Below the pieces are notes generated by a model. The model was not told the origin of the DNA and did no database searches. It saw only the letters and a program-made list of their open reading frames with translations. Source: Gordionus sp. m RMFG-2023 (Eukaryota; Nematomorpha; Gordioida; Chordodea; Parachordodidae). From it: DNA of 64,000 nucleotides. Both the position numbers and the translations under genes were made by a program. Where the stretch lies: positions 4,409,985 to 4,473,984 of the forward strand of contig NC_088776.1 of NCBI RefSeq assembly GCF_954871325.1, in the 5' to 3' direction. This document shows, one piece after another, positions 49,143 through 61,700 of the stretch (positions are counted from its first letter, which is position 1; every line of letters begins with the position of its first letter).

Positions 49143-49845
49143 ACGCCTCCCTTTCTTGAGAAATCTTATATGTCTAAATAAATTCTAATTAATGATCAAA
49201 AAAAAAATATAAAAACATTAATAGTTATTTTCATTAAATTTTCTTTCCTCCGTTCCATTTTTCTCTTGACCTTGTTTATCATTGAACTTTTGATTATCAT
49301 TTAATTTAAATGGATTCGGGACATAGTTTCATTGATCTTTAGCTTCTTTGGTCAGACATGCATGACCATTCTTATCTTAAGCTTGGTAAAATTAATCCAG
49401 CATCATTGTAATTGATTTGACAAAATCATTGTAGTTGTTTGGGTAGAATATTACAAAGAGAATCAGTAGGTCAAAATGTTTATTTTAAATTATACCCAAA
49501 ATGTAATCTTTGTTTTTTCTTTTTAACATTATCCCAGATACACTTCTTCCCTATCAATCATAATCCTAAATTTCTGATTTTAACAACTTGAGATTTTTTA
49601 TTATATGATGGATTTCTTTCCTCCCTTTTCCTTTGGTAAAATAATATAAAAGCCAATTCCCATCATTTATATAATCTTCAAAATTTAAAACATAAAAATA
49701 TTATAATATTATCTATTGGCTCCCTCAATTATTACCCGTTACATATAAAAATCCACATTTATACATATAAAATCAAAAATATTTTTATTAATTTACCTTT
49801 GCATATATACAGTATTAATCACGTATATATACATAAACTTTTAAC

Positions 49846-50028
49846 TAATATTGTTAAAGGGCTGACTCAATATTTCATACAGAAAAATATTACATAAGCC
49901 TGAAAATTTTGCTCAAAGAAGGAACAAAGGTCTAGACAAATATTATAGAAATCCTGAAGGTTTGGCATCTGGCTAAAATATTGAATTAGCCGTTTTTTAA
50001 AAATCGGCTTAAAACGAGCCGAACACTA
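49846..50028. mobile_element. MITE of the TAGTGTTGTTAAACGG family, copy D
   Basis: Starts TAATATTGTTAAAGGGCTGA and ends AAACGAGCCGAACACTA. The core shares GACTCAATATTTCATACAGA and GAATTAGCCGTTTTTTAAAA with the other copies. Confidence 0.8.
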
Positions 50029-51612
50029 CTTAACATTATTCTTCTTTTTAAAAACAAACTATTTATGACCCATTCTTGTCTTTTAATCCATCTTTATCTC
50101 ATGTTCAATATCTATTCTAACTTTCATATCTATCAATTTGAACACTTTTTATTTCATGAAATAATTTTTCTTTTTATTTCATCTATCACTACTTTTTTAT
50201 TATAAACAGTATTCAAACATTTCTTTCTTTTCATTTTTATTTTTAAACATTAGTAAAATGTTTCACATAATTTTTTTTTCATCTATATTTTTTAAAAAAA
50301 AATTACCAAAATTTTTACATATTTCCTCTTTTCTTCAGATTACATTTCAAAAAAAAATTTATTCGTGCTAATAATAATCCGAAAAATTTAAATATTAAGC
50401 AATCTTTTCTCTCCTGAATAACGTGAGGTCTTCATTTCCTAAGACGGATTACCTATACGCCATTCAATGAGTTTTAAGGCTTACAAAATAATAAAAAATA
50501 AAATTTATTATTTAAATAATGAGTTCAAAAGTTAAAATCAAAATATATAATACATAAATTATTATCCCCACCATATGCAAATGGTTCCCTAATTTTTTTT
50601 TCAAAAAGTACACTTTTATCACAATAAAATATATATTGACTCCATTTATATAAACTTATAAAAGTAAACCTATATCATAGCAATATATAATGAATCTTTC
50701 ATTTATAATACCACTAATTTCTAAAATAAACGTTAAAAAAAAACTCTTTTAAACCAATGTTTTACTTTTTATCACTTATTTTAATTTGTTCAATTAAGAG
50801 AATTGAAAACCTTTTAAACCCATACTTAACTTTCTATCTTATCTTTTATTTTACTCAGTATTTAATTATTAATTTTAAAATAACGTATAAAAATTTTTTT
50901 TTTAAATAAATACCCTTTATTGAATTTCACCTCTTTCTTTCTCTTTAAATGGAACCAAATTTTCTTTATATTTTTTTAAAATTCAACATTAACTTTACTT
51001 TTATAAAATTTATACATTTAAAATTTAATTCTTTCAACTATATAAACTATTAATATATATATATATATAATATATAAACTATTAATATATACAAAATAAA
51101 TAAACTACATGAAATATTAAATTATATAAAATATTACCTATTTATATATCCAAAATTTTTAACTTCTAAATATCAAAACATCTTAACCAGCAACTTCTTA
51201 ACTTTCAATCATACTTTCTATATATTTAACCAACCTTATATTTATACTTCATATCTAAAAATACTTTCATCTTAACATATTATATTTATATTTTAATCTA
51301 TATAAATTCTTTCTAATAAAATTTTCCAATTAAATTCTATTAATATTTTTTTAAATTAAATACATTATTTCTCTTTTCAAAACATATTATAATTAAATTT
51401 CTCTTTTTTCCTCTTCCCTTTTCACTTCCATCTATTCAAATTCTTCTCTACTTTCCGATATAATTTTTCTATTTTACCTCTTTATTTTCATCTATCAACT
51501 TAATTCCGAATTAACCCAGCAGGTTTCTTTTCTAGAGGAGAACGGCACCACTTTTTTATATGTATCTCAATTAATTGTTTTAAAATAAATTTCCTAAATT
51601 ATCGAGAACGAA

Positions 51613-51732
51613 ATGTATACTTATAACAACGAATACGTGATACATGATTATAGCGTTTTCCCCTCTGGTTGTGGATACAATAGAACTATGCTAGGTTATG
51701 CTCAAGTCCATCAAACTACGTTGTTAGGTTAA
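51613..51732 (+). CDS. Small open frame, possible first coding exon (unrecognised)
   Basis: From ATG, 39 codons starting MYTYNNEYVIHDYSVFPSGC and ending HQTTLLG. Its GC content and codon variety exceed the surrounding desert, and AG|GTTAAT near the end could be a splice donor. I do not recognise a family and found no second exon before the Harbinger element. Confidence 0.25.
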   Translation: MYTYNNEYVIHDYSVFPSGCGYNRTMLGYAQVHQTTLLG

Positions 51733-52187
51733 TAACAGAAGAGTTGGGCAAAACAAAAGCCTATACTGAGAACTACAATTTAATTACTTTAAGGGTGGGT
51801 GTTGGCTGATTTTAAGTTTAATTACTTTAGTGTAAGTCTTTTTGATTACTATCGATATCGATGTTAGCATCAATTGCAATTTATCCTTGTGGTTAGCGTG
51901 TGTGGATAGAGTCAAAATTTATCATTTCAAATAGAAAAACATAATATAATAATGAACTTTTTTTTCATTTTTTGATGTTATATATAGATAAGAAAAATAA
52001 TATAAAAAGTAAATTGATTGATTAAACATATTAACGATAATAAATAGAAATAATTAAAAATATATTATTAACTTCTCTTGAATATTTTAGTTCTATGGTT
52101 TTAAATCTTGGTATTCAACGATAAATCATAACGATGTAACATTTTCATAACATTAAAACGCTCCATTTTTAATTTTCTTTTTTTATA

Positions 52188-52277
52188 TAATCACATGATT
52201 TAAAAAACAATAATCATTTCTTCCAGAAAAAAAAAATCTTGTCCATATCTGTCAATTACAAATCCACAGATACAAAA
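52188..52277 (+). repeat. Dispersed repeat, member 2 of a pair
   Basis: Partner of 49053-49142; it ends about 80 bp before the left terminus of the Harbinger element. Confidence 0.75.
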
Positions 52278-52464
52278 AATCAAATTAACACCACTGTTTA
52301 CAATTATAAATTCATGATATATAATTTTGTATTTATATTTAAGGGGAAACATCACATTATAGTGCGTACAAATTGTGCGTTGCAACGTAGCGTTTTAAAA
52401 CGCATATAAAAAAACGTAAACGCAGCCATGTATAAATTGATGCGTTAAATTTTATTTTTTCAAT

Positions 52465-53803
52465 ATGAAACATTTAAATTTAAAACAAAAAAAATTACTT
52501 GCTTTGTATTTACTACAAAGAAATAAAGGTAGGAAGAAGAGCAAGACATCCAAAATATTTGTTAAAAGAAATCTTTTTTCAGAATATATTAATATTAAAG
52601 GCGATTTAACAAATTCGCAATTTTATAACTATACAAGAATGAGAAGAACAACATTTTCTTATATACTGGAGCTCATATATGAGGACATTAATCCAAAAGT
52701 TACTAACTGTAACAAACAAATCGATGCTGAGGATCGTTTGTTTGTTACATTAAGGTAAAATAAATTTAATTAATTATTTATATAATAGGTATTTAATAAC
52801 TGGTGTATCATTTGCACAACTAGCATATAGTTCAAGGATCTCAAAATCCTGTATAAGTTATATTGTGAAATCAGTGTGCACAGCAATTTGGAATGCTGCT
52901 GCACATATTCACATGCCTAAGCCTAATAAAAATGATTGGGGAAAAGTAAATTTATTATAATAAATCAAGATTAATATTTACTTATCTTTAGATTTCCCAG
53001 GAATTCCTGCTTCAATCAGGATTCCCAAATTGTATTGGGGCTATAGATGGAAAGCATATTTATATCAATAGCCCTGCCAATAGTGGCTCACAATTTAATA
53101 ACTATAAGCATAGATTTTTTATTAACCTGTTGGAGATTTATTTATATAGATGTTGGTGCATATGGAAAGCGAAGTGATGGTGGTGTTTTTAGAAATAGCT
53201 CTTTATATAGAGGTTACTTTATATTAATTTTAATATATCCTATAAATATATTAATAGAATTGATGAACCATACACTTGATATACCTGCTACCAAACCATT
53301 TCCAGGTTGTAATGAGGCCATGCCATTTGTAATGGTTGAGGACGACACATTCCCTTTGTCAAATTATTTGATGAAGCCCTACCCCAAAAGAAATCTGACA
53401 ACAGAAGAAAGGGAATATAACATGAGGCTGTGCCATGCTCGAGTAAGTGTAGAAAGAAGCTTTGGTGGAATAGTCAAAAAATTTGACATTCTAAGTTAGC
53501 CAATAGAAATAGGACTACCTAGCATAGAGATAGTGATAAAGGCTATTTGCATCCTACATAACATTATCATCAACAAAGAAGGATCAGCTTCCATTGATGA
53601 TATAGGTAATACTAATATTTAAATTTAAATAAATATATAAAAATCATATTTATATATATTTTTAAAATTATATTATCATCAATACAGATCCTACATTGGC
53701 TAACCTTACAACAAAACCATTTTTGGCAAGCAGGGAAAACAACTCAAGCTCACAGGAATCTAAAATCATTAGGGATAAATTTAAAAATTTTATAAATTCT
53801 TAA
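52465..53803 (+). pseudogene. PIF/Harbinger transposase (HARBI1-like nuclease), damaged
   Basis: Exons 52465-52754, 52789-52945, 52992-53605 and 53688-53803, with GT-AG introns of 34, 46 and 82 nt and consistent phases. DDE-type motifs are NCIGAIDGKHI (first Asp), IYIDVGAYGKRSDGGVFRNS (second Asp) and CHARVSVERSFGG (Glu). Exon 3 contains a frame break between KHRFFINL and WRFIYIDVG, where the protein is also shorter than relatives. A TAG stop (53497-53499) precedes PIEIGLPSIEIVIKA. The last exon ends RDKFKNFINS. Two visible disabling changes imply a recently dead copy. Confidence 0.88.
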
Positions 53804-53807
53804 ATTT

Positions 53808-53965
53808 TTATATTATAATAAATTTATTAATATTACTATTATAATAAATTTATTTATATTACTATTATAATAAATTTATTTATATTACTATTATAATAAT
53901 TTTATTTATATTACTATTATAATAAATTTATTTATATTACTATTATAATAAATTTATTAATATTA
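53808..53965. repeat. AT-rich tandem repeat, about six units of 26-27 bp
   Basis: Units of TATTATAATAAATTTATTTA then TATTAC immediately after the Harbinger transposase stop, within the element. Confidence 0.85.
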
Positions 53966-54370
53966 AATAAAATTTGAATAAAGTATTGATCATGAAATAA
54001 TTTTAAGTTTAGTTATATATTTGTAAGCTTAGTGTTAATTGTAATAGATTAAATGAAGTGGGATCTAAAGTTGAGGATTAATAATGGGGATGAAGGTTGT
54101 AGATTTATATATATTAAACTCAACAATGCAAATATTTTAAATTGCCCTCAATCATAATAAAACTAAACTAAGAGTGAAAACTTGACTTTATCCAATAAAT
54201 ATAATCATAAATATTTATCATATTTTGCTATATATTAAAATCTTATTTATATTTTAAAAATTACATTTTAGGAAGAAGTTAACACATAATTATCCACTAC
54301 TAATTATATAAAAATTTTATTAATAACAATATATCAAAAATTAACAATATAACAAATATAAATATCAAAA

Positions 54371-55050
54371 TTATATAATGGTATTAAAAATATCTAAAGC
54401 TGTTTCAGATGTTTCTGTTGTTTGTGTATTTCTTCTATTAATCTTGATAATTTGCATTGTTTTTAAAACTTCTGTCTTGAAAAAATAGTCTTCATCAGAA
54501 TTGTAACCTTCCAATACATCAACCAGGCTATCCAAAAAGATTCTATATAAAAGATAAATAAATTATAGATAAAAATAAGAATTACTGGATACTAGAAGAT
54601 TTTTTTTCCAATACACTCATAAGCTTTTGCAAATCATTTTGATTTTTAGCAGGGTTCCTTGTTTGAGGAGGGGATTCCTGAAAATTACTGACAGTAGGTC
54701 TGTCAGCAACCGTGGCTTGCATGAAATTAATATATTTCTTATATTTATATTCATGCACCCCTCCTCTAGATCCTGAAGGTCTCGCTAATTTATCCTTGTT
54801 GAGTTGATCCTTGAAGTTCCAGGCGTTTCCTTAGGTAATTCACGCTACAATCATAATCTGGAAATTCTTCTGATAATCTAAAAATAAAATTATTAATAAT
54901 ATTATATATTATTTCACTTAATTCCTACGATGGAAAGTTTTTCCATCACAGAGAATGTCTTCTTGTGATCAGGATGCGCCTGATTCCAAATAACCTCTTC
55001 AGGTTCTAACATTTCAGCAAATCTTTTTCTTATTTCTTCATTCCATGATC
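54371..55050 (-). pseudogene. Harbinger accessory MADF/Myb-SANT-like protein, damaged
   Basis: In Harbinger elements a MADF or Myb/SANT-like partner imports the transposase and binds the ends. The minus strand reads WNEEIRKRFAEMLEPEEVIW then NQAHPDHKKT; after an AT-rich intron, LSEEFPDYDCSVNYLRKRL; then a frame change to RPSGSRGGVHEYKYKKYINF; and a last exon FLDSLVDVLEGYNSDEDYFF then KTEVLKTMQIIKINRR, a BESS-like C-terminal helix. The stop is at 54371-54373. The start is not identifiable and there is at least one frameshift. Confidence 0.6.
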
Positions 55051-55428
55051 AAAAATAATTAATAAATGATGATTTAATTATATATATTCTTGCATTTTTG
55101 ATGGTGTGTTAATTTCTCCACTTCAACAAAATTTGAAAATAGTTGCAAAACGCAAGCAGGTTTACGTTTTTAAAAAAAATTTAAATGAAAAACGGATATG
55201 TACTCAATTTGAACGAATGTATTTAAAATGCATTGCTTACGTTTTGAAACGCTGCGTTGCAACGCACAATTTGTACGCACTATTATTATAAGATTTTAAA
55301 ATAATATCCGTTATTACTGGTAAAACGGTAAACGTCTTCTATATTCAAAATGGAGACTGCCGATCATGTGTCAATTAAAAAATTAATATATTTTTTATTC
55401 ATCACTAATTACAACTAACGTTAAATTT

Positions 55429-57500
55429 ATTTATAACACATTTTATTACAAGTGACTAGTTTATAATAAAATAATATTTATTTATTTAGAATTTGTTCAT
55501 GTGGTTTATGATCTGGGATGTTTCTTTAGTAAACCCCTCCTATATTTTGGATTGAATAGCAGGTTTAGATAAAAGGTCAAAGAAATGTATAAGTATTCCA
55601 TGAGAGTGCAAAAGGCGAAAGCTATATCTATATCGTAATCTTTCACCTTGTGGATCAAAAAATTGCGGCAAATTAAGAAAATTGAGACGGGAAATAGAAA
55701 GACAATAAATTCGACTCCTATTATGGCAATCATTTTGTTCTCAACTTCTTGATCCCTTAATCTTGTGTGTAATTTAGGATTTCTTGTGTTAGTATTATTT
55801 TTAGAAGTCGGGGATTGTATTTCCTGTTAATTATTTTTTTTTTAAAAAGTATTATATGTTTTATTTTACATTATACTCATAAATTTTTTTAAAACTATTT
55901 TTTATTGCGCTAATAATCAGGACTTCTAACCGTTCCGAACCGCGAAACCTAAACGAACTTTTATAAAAAAAGTATAAAGAACGAGACCAAACTGTTATAA
56001 ATATTTTGAATCAGTTTAAACCGGGTTATAGCGGTTTTTTAAGAATAATAAATTTTGAATTATTAATTCTAAATTGGAAATTTTTATTTTCCTTAGGGAC
56101 AATTTAAATTCGTTATTTCTTTTCAAATTATATCATTTTCATATCATTCAATACCAAATTTATAGCTTTATATACTCAATTTAATAGAAATTAGGCTAAT
56201 TTAGAGATCAGGCCAATTACTAGTTAAAGAAATAATCTTCATGGTTAAATTAAATAAGGAAATATAAAATTAAAAAATTAAAAAGATTTATGGTTTATGA
56301 CTAAATTTTTTTTAAAGAATCAAACTTATAAAAACCGAAAACCGATAAAACCTTTATAAATTCACAACCGAGAACCGGTATGAATTTCTTCAAAGAAAAA
56401 CCGAAATAAAACAAAACGCTTTACTTAACGGTTCTAAACCCTATAAAAATCGATTGATATATAAATAAATAATAAATCTTAATAGGGGAGACCAGAGAGC
56501 ATTCGAATCCTTAAAGGCAGACGTCAATAAAAATTTAAACTACTTGATAATATTGAATAAATAATATTTCATTTTATTCAACTTTGTTACTTTTATGCTA
56601 TCATATAATTAAATTTCAGTATTAATTTTTTAGCAAAAAAATATTTTTGGGGAAAGGATGTAATACACCCCGGGAAGGATGAGGTTTCCTAAGGAGAACG
56701 CTTTTGAGATGATATTGATTCATTTTTTTATACTATTGCAAATACCTTATTAATAAAAATAAGCCATAATAATGGGAAATAATTTTAAAAATTTAGACAA
56801 ATAAAGAATGTGCCCAAAAAGAGAGTATACGCTGTACAAAAGACCCATAAACATTTAAGCTTAATTTTTTTTTTGCCTTTTCTTGAATATTTACATTTGA
56901 ATGTAGAGAATTTAAAAAATTTGTCGTTTAATTAATCTTCATTTAGATCTCTTTTACAGTTGAATAATAAACTAAGTTCGTTTTCTCCATAAATGGTAAA
57001 CAAAGGGACGGATTTTCATTAAATATATTAATCAGTTCACTATTTGTTAAATATTTCTCTTTTTCTAATACAATATCTTACCCTATATTAATAAACAAAA
57101 GTAAATTCTAAAAATAACGCTCAAAAAGTTAATATGAACCTCCAAGAAGGAGACCCAGACATTCAGTATCTTTAAAATTATGTTTTTATGGTAGTTTAAA
57201 CATCAAATAGAGAATAATTTAATATAGAAGAATATGGTTTTATTTATATAAGGTAGTTATTGGTTAAAACCTCTATTATTTTTTATTTGAAAGCAACCTT
57301 TGAGGGTATAAATCATATATTGTGAAATAAATTTTATATCATATCCAATTATAAAGTAAGTTATAACAAGGATAATTTCTTTATACAAATTTGGGTTAAA
57401 ATTAACTATTAAAGTTAATTACTCTAAATGAAAACCTCAAGACTTGCATGAACCTCGAACTCATAAAAATTATGATTTCTCCTACTAATATTTTATTGGC
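55429..57500. repeat. Duplicated segment carrying receptor copy 5 last exon
   Basis: Collinear with 45025-45930 (landmarks given there). The extra DNA between about 55.83 and 57.0 kb includes an element-like stretch bounded by CTAACCGTTCCGAACCGCG and ACGGTTCTAAACCC words, which may be an inserted hAT-like element. Confidence 0.7.
55506..55823 (-). pseudogene. Seven-transmembrane receptor, copy 5, last exon only
   Basis: A fully open terminal exon of 106 codons with its acceptor (CAG|GAA at 55823), encoding EIQSPTSKNN..., helix 6 VEFIVFLFPVSIFLICR, helix 7 MEYLYISLTFYLN and FNPKYRRGLL. Exons 1 and 2 were not found up to 58.7 kb, so this is most likely a partial duplicate. An unusually long intron extending past the NDST gene is not excluded but unlikely. 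Confidence 0.75.
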
Positions 57501-57697
57501 ATTATAAAAAACATTAAATAATTTCATTTAAACATATAAATGCCAAAATTTAATGCTATTTTAATATTTTTTTATAAATGATTTTAATATTTTTTTATAA
57601 ATGAATCTAAATCTCAGATAAATTTAAATTTTGAAAATTAAAAAGGTATTCTTCTTTTTTTATAAATACAATCACTTTATATAAATTAGTTTTCCAG

Positions 57698-58142
57698 ATC
57701 TGTATGATGATGATAATGTAATAGCTGCTATCGTTCATCCTAGTTTCAAATTAAATAGACCATACAATAATTTAACTGAATCTAAAGGACAACTTGATAG
57801 GCTGATGGTAACGTTAAAAAATGCCATGCCTAACCACGATACTAATACTATAGCAAGATCGAAACCGCGGCCTTCTATAGATGATTTTTTTGAAATAAAT
57901 AATAATAATAATATTATTGAATCTCTATATGCTTTTTTTAAATCTAAAAATACTCATTTAAATATTTTTATGATTTTTTTCATATAAAAAGTGTGTTTCT
58001 TAAATTTAATACTGCGTTGCGCTCAAGCGCTAGTGCTGAACGATTATTTAATATGGCAAAGCTTATACTTTCTGATCATCGCTCTAGATTTGGGGATGAC
58101 AGTACCGAAATGTTATTATTATTAAAGTGCAATAATAAATAA
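57698..58142 (+). pseudogene. hAT transposase C-terminal region, damaged
   Basis: After a TTTCCAG acceptor one frame reads DLYDDDNVIAAIVHPSFKLN ... SKPRPSIDDFFEINNNN. Following a frame change near 57985 a second frame reads TALRSSASAERLFNMAKLIL then DHRSRFGDDSTEMLLLLKCN and ends in TAA. HPxFKL and SSAxxERLFS...LK.N are hallmarks of the ZBED-type hAT C-terminus, distinct in sequence from families 1-3. No upstream exons with the BED finger or core were recognised. Confidence 0.75.
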
Positions 58143-58235
58143 ATTATATATATATATCTAACAAATTATAGTCATGTTTTTATACCAATATTTTATTTGT
58201 GGAAATAAAATTACGTAAAAATATTTTTAAAAAAA

Positions 58236-58494
58236 ATCAAAATAGCGTAAAAAGTAGCTAATAACGCGCTACTCATTTGAAAAAGATAGCGGTAGCGGTA
58301 GCGCGCTACTTTTAAAATTAGCGATTAACAACACTGGTGTATGGGTAACCATTATTAATTTATTATTAAAAAAAATCAAAATAGCGTAAAAAGTAGCTAA
58401 TAACGCGCTACTCATTTGAAAACGATAGCGGTAGCGCGCTACTTTTAAAATTAGCGTTTAACAACACTGGTGTATGGGTAACCATTATTAATTT
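58236..58494. repeat. Tandemly duplicated hAT right terminus plus flank
   Basis: Two units (about 139 and 120 bp, offset 139) each contain ATCAAAATAGCGTAAAAAGT, AGCTAATAACGCGCTACTC, GTAGCGCGCTACTTTTAAAA and TTAACAACACTG, then the outside flank GTGTATGGGTAACCATTATT. Unit 2 lacks one GGTAGC. CAACACTG is a typical hAT end. The unit includes flanking DNA, so the duplication happened after insertion. Confidence 0.8.
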
Positions 58495-58714
58495 TTTTTA
58501 CATGATATTTAAACAAATGCGAATTTCATCAATGGCAACATTTTATGATCAAATTTATTAATTGGTCAACATGAATTTACAATAATAGATATCCATTCAG
58601 AGATTAATATTTCTTGATTTTATTATGATATTCCCTATGATCTTAAACATGATTCTATATAAATCCGCATATCAATAGGCACTTTAAGATTTATTTTCAA
58701 ATCAAGTCAGTCGA

Positions 58715-61700
58715 TCATATCCATGCTGGTGTAATTTTTCTTCTGAATTTCCTATCATTCAACCATCTCTTTAATTCGGTATTATAGGGCCTTTTGTTTG
58801 AAATGGTTATATAAATATTCTCTCTTAAATATATATAAAACTTGTAATATTGATCCAAAAAATCCCTAGTGGTTTGGTCTAATGGTGGATAATTTCTTCC
58901 TTTATTCCTTGGCATGCATTTCACGTTTGTGCCGTTTTTCAGGCAATAAAAATTTTTGTTAGTATAAAACCTAAAGTACCGATTAATAATAATTTGAAAT
59001 GATCATAAAAAATGTATTACAAAATATGATAACTTGTAAAAAAAAAATTAACGAGAGCGCGTATACTTTAAATTTTCTTTGTAATTTATTTTTGCGTCTA
59101 AATTCAAATTATTTTGAAGCGATGTCATTTCGGCCGGAGCGTCTATCTTCAATTTTTCGCCATCCAACAACATAATCTTTTATAAAAATTAATAATATAT
59201 TTTAGATATTTACAAAATTTTTGATGATTTAAGGGGATTAGTAAACAATTACAAATCAATCTTTGATTGATTAGTTTTATATTTTTTTATACGTAACGAC
59301 GACCTATCGATGAAAATCATAACTAGTGTTGTAAACGGCTCGATTTAAGCCTATTTTTAAAAACAACTCTATATTTCAGCCAGATTGTGATAATATATGT
59401 CTAGTTTGTTCCTTCTATAAGCAGATTCAGACTTACGTAATACTTTTCTTGATAAAGTATATTGAATTATTTTTAAAAATGGGGTCAAAACGAGCCGTTT
59501 AATAACATTAGTCCTCATAACCCATTTCAATTTAATTTAATTGCATAGAAGGCAAAACAAATTATTGGGTTAGATTATTGATGAATCCTGATATTTGATA
59601 GAAGAGTCATGAAGTGTAGTATCTTTTGATTTTTAATCATTGTCATTACTTTTGCAAAAATATTTTTTCATTACATACTTTTTTTTATCACTTAAAAAAT
59701 ATTTGCGGCCATTAAATTTGTAAAACATTTATTGATTATATATTTTTCATAAATTATCAATAAGGTTGGTATTGATTTTAGGTGGATTTTAATTTTACGA
59801 TTCTAACACCTGGTCTGAAATTTTTGCCATTTGCGGACCTCTACTATCTAGGTATATATATATATATCTCCAAAAAATCTATAAGTATATTTAATATTCA
59901 GTTTTGTAAATCGAATAAGTGTATTATTTTGTCGTACAAAAAAAAATTTTTAAAGGAAGACCCGGCCTAAAGTCCCGAAAAAAAGAGATTTTTCAAGCCG
60001 GACCGAAGTTTAGAAATGTTTTTATAGCTGGTAATTAGGGCAAATGTATGTCGTTTCCTTCACAAAAAATTTATTATAGGCTGGGTAAAGATATAGGCAG
60101 AATCGTGTGCCGACTCAGACCTCTGGATTTGTATTATTATTAAAAATCGAATAATATATTATTCATATAATGCGAATAACGAATAATCAGATTTTTTTTC
60201 TAAAAACTAATTTTTGAAGGGAGATATTTTCTAAACAAGATTAAATTACATCATAATTTAAAAATAACATGTGCTCAAAATATTTTATCTGTCAATAGTT
60301 GAAGGTATAGATGGGCTCGGCCTGTAAAATTTTAAGTCCGGGATAGATTTGTTCAAGTTGACCGGAAAATATGAAATATCTATGAGTAATCATTTCCGGG
60401 ATTCATTCCTCATCAAAATGGTTATCGATAACACTCGTCGTCAGACAAAATGAAGCACCTTACTAAGCAACATTCTTATTCTGTTAAAAATATGAATCCA
60501 TCAAATCCCAACTTGTTAGGCTAGTAAGATCTGAGCCACACCTATCATGTTGAATTTTTTTTTTATATATAATGATATTTTATAGATGTGTTCTGTTTTT
60601 TTTTTATAAAAAATATAAAAGCATTGTTGTCAGAGGTGCATTATTACTACTCAATTCTAAGAGCATAAATTTTTAGATAAATCATAGCTCAATTTTATAT
60701 TTGATTTTAGCGAAAATCAATGGAAAAGGTTATTAGATCTTAAATCGTACCACAATAAACCACAATCTAAATATTTTAAAAAAATACTGGTTTTACCTTA
60801 GTCCAAATATCAGAAAAGAGTTGGGGAAGGGACCTTTTGTTGGGGTAGGTAGGAACTCGACTGACTATTGTCTCGCGAATTATTCGCGGTGAATCAAATA
60901 AGATAACCATTTCCAGACTATGTTTTTTTTGTTTTTAAATAGTATATATTTTAAAAAATACTAATTAAAATGACAAGCGAGTATTTTCTTAGTTGTACTA
61001 CTATAAAAAAGTAACGGCTTTTACCTTAAACAGTACCGCTTATTAAAAAAAATGATATTAATAAATGAAAATATCACAGGTTTCTTAACTTCGATTAAAA
61101 TCTGACCCTTTCGCCGTCTTCCTACACGGAGAATTAGTAGTGCATATGAACTCCTTTTTATATGGAGATAATACTATCTTTTCGTTGTTACCATTATAAG
61201 AATTCACTTAAATTTACATTAAAAATCTTAAAATTATCGTTCACAATTTGATCTATATAAGAATAGAAAATTCTTTTAGTATAGTCATTTTTAAATGTAT
61301 GCTTTATATAATTCTAGATTTTTCTTAATCCCAAAAGACCAAATCTATTACTTTTAAACACTGGTATCATTTATCGAATACATCTTATCAAAATATTCTT
61401 TCAATAAATATATATTTATTTGTGTATCAGTGCAACAGTTTAAATAATGTAATAGACGTTAAATTAAACCTGCTCAGGTGGAAAATATTCTAGCCAACGA
61501 TTTAGATGAACAACGTATTTCCCTGGATTGAGGCACTTATTTTGTAATCTTAGAATCTCGTTACTTAAATTGGAAACGAGTCCAAAACTTTTAACACTGT
61601 ATTTTACTATCGAATCGAAACTAAAATTCTTGGCTATTGGGTCGTTATGGGCTTTCATATGCTAATTTATAACATCATATTTAACAATTTTAAATTTTGA

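Larger units (their letters stand above)
47640..52350. other. 4.7 kb gene-desert stretch
   Basis: Extremely AT-rich with poly-T-rich runs; no long frame. It holds an AAAG microsatellite (48198-48242), a MITE (49846-50028), one member of a dispersed repeat pair (49053-49142) and one small frame listed separately. The 50.1-51.5 kb portion is markedly pyrimidine-rich on the plus strand (many CTTTTAT, TTCTTT words). Confidence 0.5.
52360..55282 (+). mobile_element. PIF/Harbinger DNA transposon with two genes
   Basis: Terminal inverted repeats start TAGTGCGTACAAATTGTGCG and extend through GTTGCAACG, with the right end the exact complement over this stretch. The 3-bp target duplication TTA (52357-52359 and 55283-55285) is the family signature. 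It carries the expected gene pair: a nuclease-type transposase on the plus strand and an accessory DNA-binding-type protein on the minus strand, converging on a noncoding repeat region. Both genes are damaged, so this copy is not autonomous. Well-preserved ends suggest moderate age. Confidence 0.93.

Noticed and set aside
55824-58700. Search for exons 1 and 2 of receptor copy 5
   Set aside because: No helix 1-5 motifs (GNxLGLK, FPFKYK, KFxPAL) were found on the minus strand here, so the copy is treated as a lone exon.
61464-61658. Treating the 64-codon frame as a separate small gene starting at its ATG
   Set aside because: It is an internal exon: the codon before that ATG completes the conserved YQH motif after splicing from 62243, and a CAG|GTTTAA donor ends it.
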